A stretch of 64,000 bases of DNA from Candidozyma auris (taxonomy: Eukaryota > Ascomycota > Pichiomycetes > Serinales > Metschnikowiaceae). A model generated the notes under the pieces. The model ran no database searches. It saw only the letters and a program-made list of their open reading frames with translations, and had not been told where the DNA came from. Position 1 is the first letter of the stretch, and each line of letters starts with the position of its first letter. Of the stretch, positions 63,792-64,000 are shown piece after piece. Made by a program: the position numbers and the translations under genes. The stretch lies in NCBI RefSeq assembly GCF_003013715.1, contig NC_072814.1:62001-126000 (forward strand), given 5' to 3'.

Positions 63792-64000
63792 TCAGATGTA
63801 TTGGGATAACCATTTGAAACCCTCACCGTAGCCCATTCTCATGACAACAGAAACCATGAAAACCTCAATCGGTCTGACGTTCTCAGGCAACTTTTGACCG
63901 TCCTTACCGGTGGTACCATACAAGTTCAAAGCGGCTTTCAAATCAGTCTCGTTAACAGCATCCTGAGAGTCGATCTTGTTACCCAAAATCAAGAATGGAA
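63792..64000 (-). CDS. SAR1: COPII GTPase Sar1, C-terminal part (cut by window edge)
   Basis: The visible C-terminal part reads [20 protein letters not shown] (with the G4 motif NKID) and ends [20 protein letters not shown]. It closely matches Sar1, the GTPase that starts COPII coat assembly at the ER. The gene continues beyond position 64000. The 300-bp gap to LSG1 holds the SAR1 3' UTR and the LSG1 promoter, with no gene. Confidence 0.92.
   Translation of the reverse strand, partial: PFLILGNKIDSQDAVNETDLKAALNLYGTTGKDGQKLPENVRPIEVFMVSVVMRMGYGEGFKWLSQYI

Overview
This window looks like a chromosome segment from a budding yeast of the CUG-Ser clade (relatives of Candida, Clavispora and Metschnikowia). 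It is gene-dense, carries eukaryotic tRNA genes and very short spliceosomal introns, and encodes typical yeast proteins (UGP1, NPT1, KAP120, COX11, BET4, MSD1, NOP9, NOB1, HDA3, DPL1, ASE1, LSG1, SAR1). At two conserved places, NPT1 codon 206 and CYB2 codon 241, a CTG codon sits where I recall serine in the S. cerevisiae protein. This supports CUG being read as serine, so translated CTG codons should be taken as Ser. The species was not identified.

Layout. 0-9 kb is a retroelement and tRNA region: an intron-bearing tRNA-Ser(GCT), a decayed gag-like reading frame, a tRNA-Leu(CAA), and a nearly full-length but broken L1/Zorro-type LINE (1746-8059) with a candidate 7-bp target-site duplication. 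9-18.6 kb is a carbon-source region: a sugar permease, an intracellular GH3 beta-glucosidase, the intact first quarter of an L-rhamnonate dehydratase gene (truncated LRA3), and flavocytochrome b2. 18.6-24.9 kb holds a decayed gene of unknown identity, UGP1 with an intron, a long gene-free stretch, a 100-bp truncated copy of the same LINE, and a second identical tRNA-Leu(CAA). 25-64 kb is mostly ordinary single-copy housekeeping genes on both strands, plus two GTT1-like glutathione transferases, a sulfonate dioxygenase, a GT15 mannosyltransferase and an OPT transporter. SAR1 runs off the right edge.

Main points. (1) Both LINE copies start about 145 bp upstream of an identical tRNA-Leu(CAA) gene, in the same orientation relative to it, which suggests tRNA-guided integration. 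(2) Three genes (UGP1, BET4 and one GST) have introns of 47-53 nt whose branch site lies only 5-7 nt before the 3' splice site. In BET4 the first exon is just the ATG. (3) The truncated LRA3 beside a permease and a beta-glucosidase looks like the remnant of a plant-glycoside or rhamnose utilisation locus. (4) Two decayed reading frames (424-1170 and 19159-20428) do not match any family I recognise.
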